From: Pseudovibrio sp. Ad37
GTDB taxonomy: Bacteria > Pseudomonadota > Alphaproteobacteria > Rhizobiales > Stappiaceae
Length of the DNA stretch: 58,265 bases
Assembly (NCBI RefSeq): GCF_001623075.1
Contig: NZ_LMCF01000143.1
Location: 1-58,265 of the forward strand
Direction of reading: 5' to 3'
Position 1 is the stretch's first letter; each line of letters begins with the position of its first letter. The position numbers were made by a program, and so were the translations under genes. The notes under the pieces were generated by a model, which had not been told where the DNA came from, did no database searches, and was given only the letters and a program-made list of their open reading frames with translations. Positions 56,729-58,265 of the stretch are shown one piece after another.

Positions 56729-58003
56729 ATGCATTCCGTCAACTCTCCCAAGCATACTCCAGTTGATCAGAGCCAACTCCAGAACGACGTAAGTGCACAA
56801 CAAAACTCTGCGCCAAAAAAATCAGAGAAGTTGGAAGCGCGCGGCGTGTCTGTTGAGACACCAAAGGGCTCAACACCGCCAACAACAAGTAACACAAAGC
56901 CCCTCGACACCGCTTCAACTGAAACGCTTGCAAACCGGATAAAGCCACCGAGCCAAACCAGTTCAGAAAGTGTAACGCAGGAGGCTACCGCCCCTTTTGA
57001 AGCAGACCGCACCGCGCTTGAGCAAAACGCCAAACGCCTTGGTGCTGGGGCCAATGGTGAAGTCTATCTTGTCAATCAGGACGGCAAGTCCTTCGCATTT
57101 AAAGTCGCAAGCACCGAAGCCGGTTGGCAGGCCCTGCAACAAGAGGCACAGGTCTACGGCAAAATTGCCCAGATCGGTCCTCACGATAATATCGTCAAAA
57201 GCATGGGCATCGTGGAAGTCCAGGGCGTACAAGGCCTCGCCCTTGAGCATGTAGAAGGCTACGAAGCAGGCAAGCTCTTCACCACTGCCGAAAAGCTGTA
57301 CACAGACAACAAGCTCAGCCACTCCCAGTACTGGGGCACCGTGCAGTTCATTATGCGCGATGTTCTGAGCGGCGTGCACCATCTGGCTCAGGCAGGCATC
57401 AGCCACAGCGACATAAAGGGCGGCAACCTCCTTTATGACAAGGAAAGTCAGGCGATTAAAATCGTCGACTTTGGCAGCGCAGCAAAAATCGGCATTGATC
57501 CTGTCACTATTGGCACTCCGGAAGCTCTTTTGTCTCTTCCACACAAAGATGGAGACAAACCACGTGCCAATGAGAAGCAGGACACCTTTGCCGTTGGTCA
57601 GATGACCTACCGCGCAGGAGAACATGCCGAGAATTTATTTGGTGCACAAAATACTGGTGAGCCAGCCGCGCTTGGCTTTGCAATGCATTCCAAACTTCGA
57701 GATATCGAGCGTCGCGGCGAGACCATTGAGTATCAGGCGCTCAATCAAGCCGATGACCCAGCCGTTGCTGGCACACCGGGCCACTTCGGCAAGGGCGGCG
57801 AAACCGCATATGTTGAGTTCGTCAATATCTCAACCCTGCTGGACATCGATGTGCGTGGCACCGCAGAAGAGCTCCTGAAGACCAACTTCATCTCTGACCC
57901 GCTGTGTCAGCCAGACGAAGCCCGTCAGGTGATCTCTAATCTCATGACCAAGATGGAAGAAGACCACAAAGCAGAACTCGCAGCTCTCATGCAACAAACC
58001 TGA
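56729..58003 (+). CDS. Eukaryotic-like Ser/Thr kinase, probable secreted effector (YpkA/YopO-like)
   Basis: 424 residues. The first ~95 are Ser/Thr/Pro/Gln-rich and unstructured, like a secretion signal and chaperone-binding segment. The kinase domain (about 100-330) has all key residues: glycine loop GAGANGEV at 105-112, Lys125 in AFKVAS, catalytic HSDIKGGN with Asp228 and Asn233, and DFG at 247-249. The HSDIKGGN loop resembles YpkA/YopO of Yersinia; the Rho-GDI-like C-terminal part of YpkA is missing, and the end is an Ala/Glu-rich helix. It should be an active kinase. That it is exported by type III secretion is inferred from the chaperone gene; no secretion apparatus lies in this window. 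Confidence 0.8.
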   Translation: MHSVNSPKHTPVDQSQLQNDVSAQQNSAPKKSEKLEARGVSVETPKGSTPPTTSNTKPLDTASTETLANRIKPPSQTSSESVTQEATAPFEADRTALEQNAKRLGAGANGEVYLVNQDGKSFAFKVASTEAGWQALQQEAQVYGKIAQIGPHDNIVKSMGIVEVQGVQGLALEHVEGYEAGKLFTTAEKLYTDNKLSHSQYWGTVQFIMRDVLSGVHHLAQAGISHSDIKGGNLLYDKESQAIKIVDFGSAAKIGIDPVTIGTPEALLSLPHKDGDKPRANEKQDTFAVGQMTYRAGEHAENLFGAQNTGEPAALGFAMHSKLRDIERRGETIEYQALNQADDPAVAGTPGHFGKGGETAYVEFVNISTLLDIDVRGTAEELLKTNFISDPLCQPDEARQVISNLMTKMEEDHKAELAALMQQT

Positions 58004-58030
58004 TCTGCTCCTTGCAATGATAATCATCAG

Positions 58031-58057
58031 AAAGCCGGCCTCATGGTCGGCTTTTTT
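58031..58057 (+). terminator. Terminator after the kinase gene
   Basis: AAAGCCG and CGGCTTT with inner GCC/GGT pairs form a stem, followed by TTTT, about 28 bases after the stop. Confidence 0.8.
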
Positions 58058-58138
58058 GCTGCGTACCTTCAGGGACATTTTAATCACATCCCTCCATTTC
58101 GATACACCTTAACAACATCGCCTCTGTTTACAGTGGAT

Positions 58139-58265
58139 TGTCAATGAGCGTTCAAAATTGATCCGGCATCATCATTTAAAATTGACCCACCTTGGTTGGC
58201 ACAAATCCAGCAGGCGAACAGCTCTCATCTAGCAGGTTCGTCTGCTGGCTTTGTGCCAACCAAGG
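58139..58265 (+). mobile_element. End of an IS21-family element, running off the right edge
   Basis: From TGTCAATGAGCG the sequence has subterminal CAAAATTGATCCGG and TTTAAAATTGACCCACCT, which match the motifs at the left window edge (CAAAATTGACCCGG and TTTAAGATTGACCCACCT, minus strand). Orientation fits the opposite (istB-side) end of a similar element. No gene is visible in the 127 bases. Confidence 0.55.
58190..58265. repeat. 30-bp inverted repeat ending at the window edge
   Basis: Arms 58190-58219 and 58236-58265 match at 28 of 30 positions with a 16-base spacer; the outer part CCTTGGTTGGCACAAA is perfect. The right arm ends exactly at the last base. It may be the border of another element or an assembly edge effect. 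Confidence 0.7.

Overview
The window looks like chromosome of an alphaproteobacterium. The host backbone carries conserved alphaproteobacterial gene neighbourhoods: lolD-lolC-proS, mce-rnj-birA joined to a complete 14-gene complex I operon (nuoA to nuoN), and hupB-lon-clpX-clpP-tig. The short prolyl-tRNA synthetase, the RNase J, the DUF1467 protein and the pentapeptide-repeat gene inside the nuo operon fit Hyphomicrobiales/Stappiaceae-like bacteria. A YpkA-like kinase with a CesT-like chaperone, plus a Mu-like prophage, makes a marine genus such as Pseudovibrio my best guess; this is inference, not proof.

Layout. 1-179: end of an IS21-family element with the start of its transposase gene. 180 to about 15735: a Mu-like (transposable) prophage, almost entirely on the minus strand, read from right to left. 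Its order is ParB-like gene, HTH protein, MuA, MuB, small genes, DUF3164, GemA, a Mor/C-type activator, endolysin, overlapping spanins, DksA/TraR zinc finger, gp25/26/27-like proteins, a frameshifted terminase, the portal, and a MuF head protein with a probable C-terminal nuclease domain. The IS end lies where the remaining head and tail genes should begin. One secreted-protein gene on the plus strand (8359-8730) looks like phage cargo.

15737-39159: host genes on the minus strand: lolD, lolC, proS, a probable small RNA on the plus strand, DUF1467, mce, rnj, birA and nuoN to nuoA. The nuo operon has two additions: a pentapeptide-repeat protein between nuoF and nuoG, and a 77-residue membrane protein between nuoH and nuoI. 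39822-40281: four identical tandem tRNA-Asp genes. 40662-44777: three plus-strand genes for exported proteins; two are paralogues with a peptidoglycan-binding domain and an unrecognised cysteine-containing C-terminal domain, and the second paralogue is frameshifted. 44893-45990: a four-helix membrane protein and two tRNA-Val genes. 46247-53457: hupB, lon, clpX, clpP and tig, the ATP-dependent proteolysis and folding cluster. 53691-56055: tRNA-Leu, a winged-helix protein and nnrD/nnrE. 56266-58003: a chaperone and kinase pair resembling a type III secretion effector cassette. 58139-58265: another IS21-type end and a 30-bp hairpin that stops exactly at the window edge.

The most notable items are the MuF-nuclease fusion, the mor terminator/operator junction, the slippery frameshift in the terminase, the exported paralogue pair, the kinase/chaperone pair beside an IS end, the candidate small RNA at 19570-19755 and the repeat-rich gene-free left end of the prophage. 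No CRISPR array and no rRNA gene were seen.
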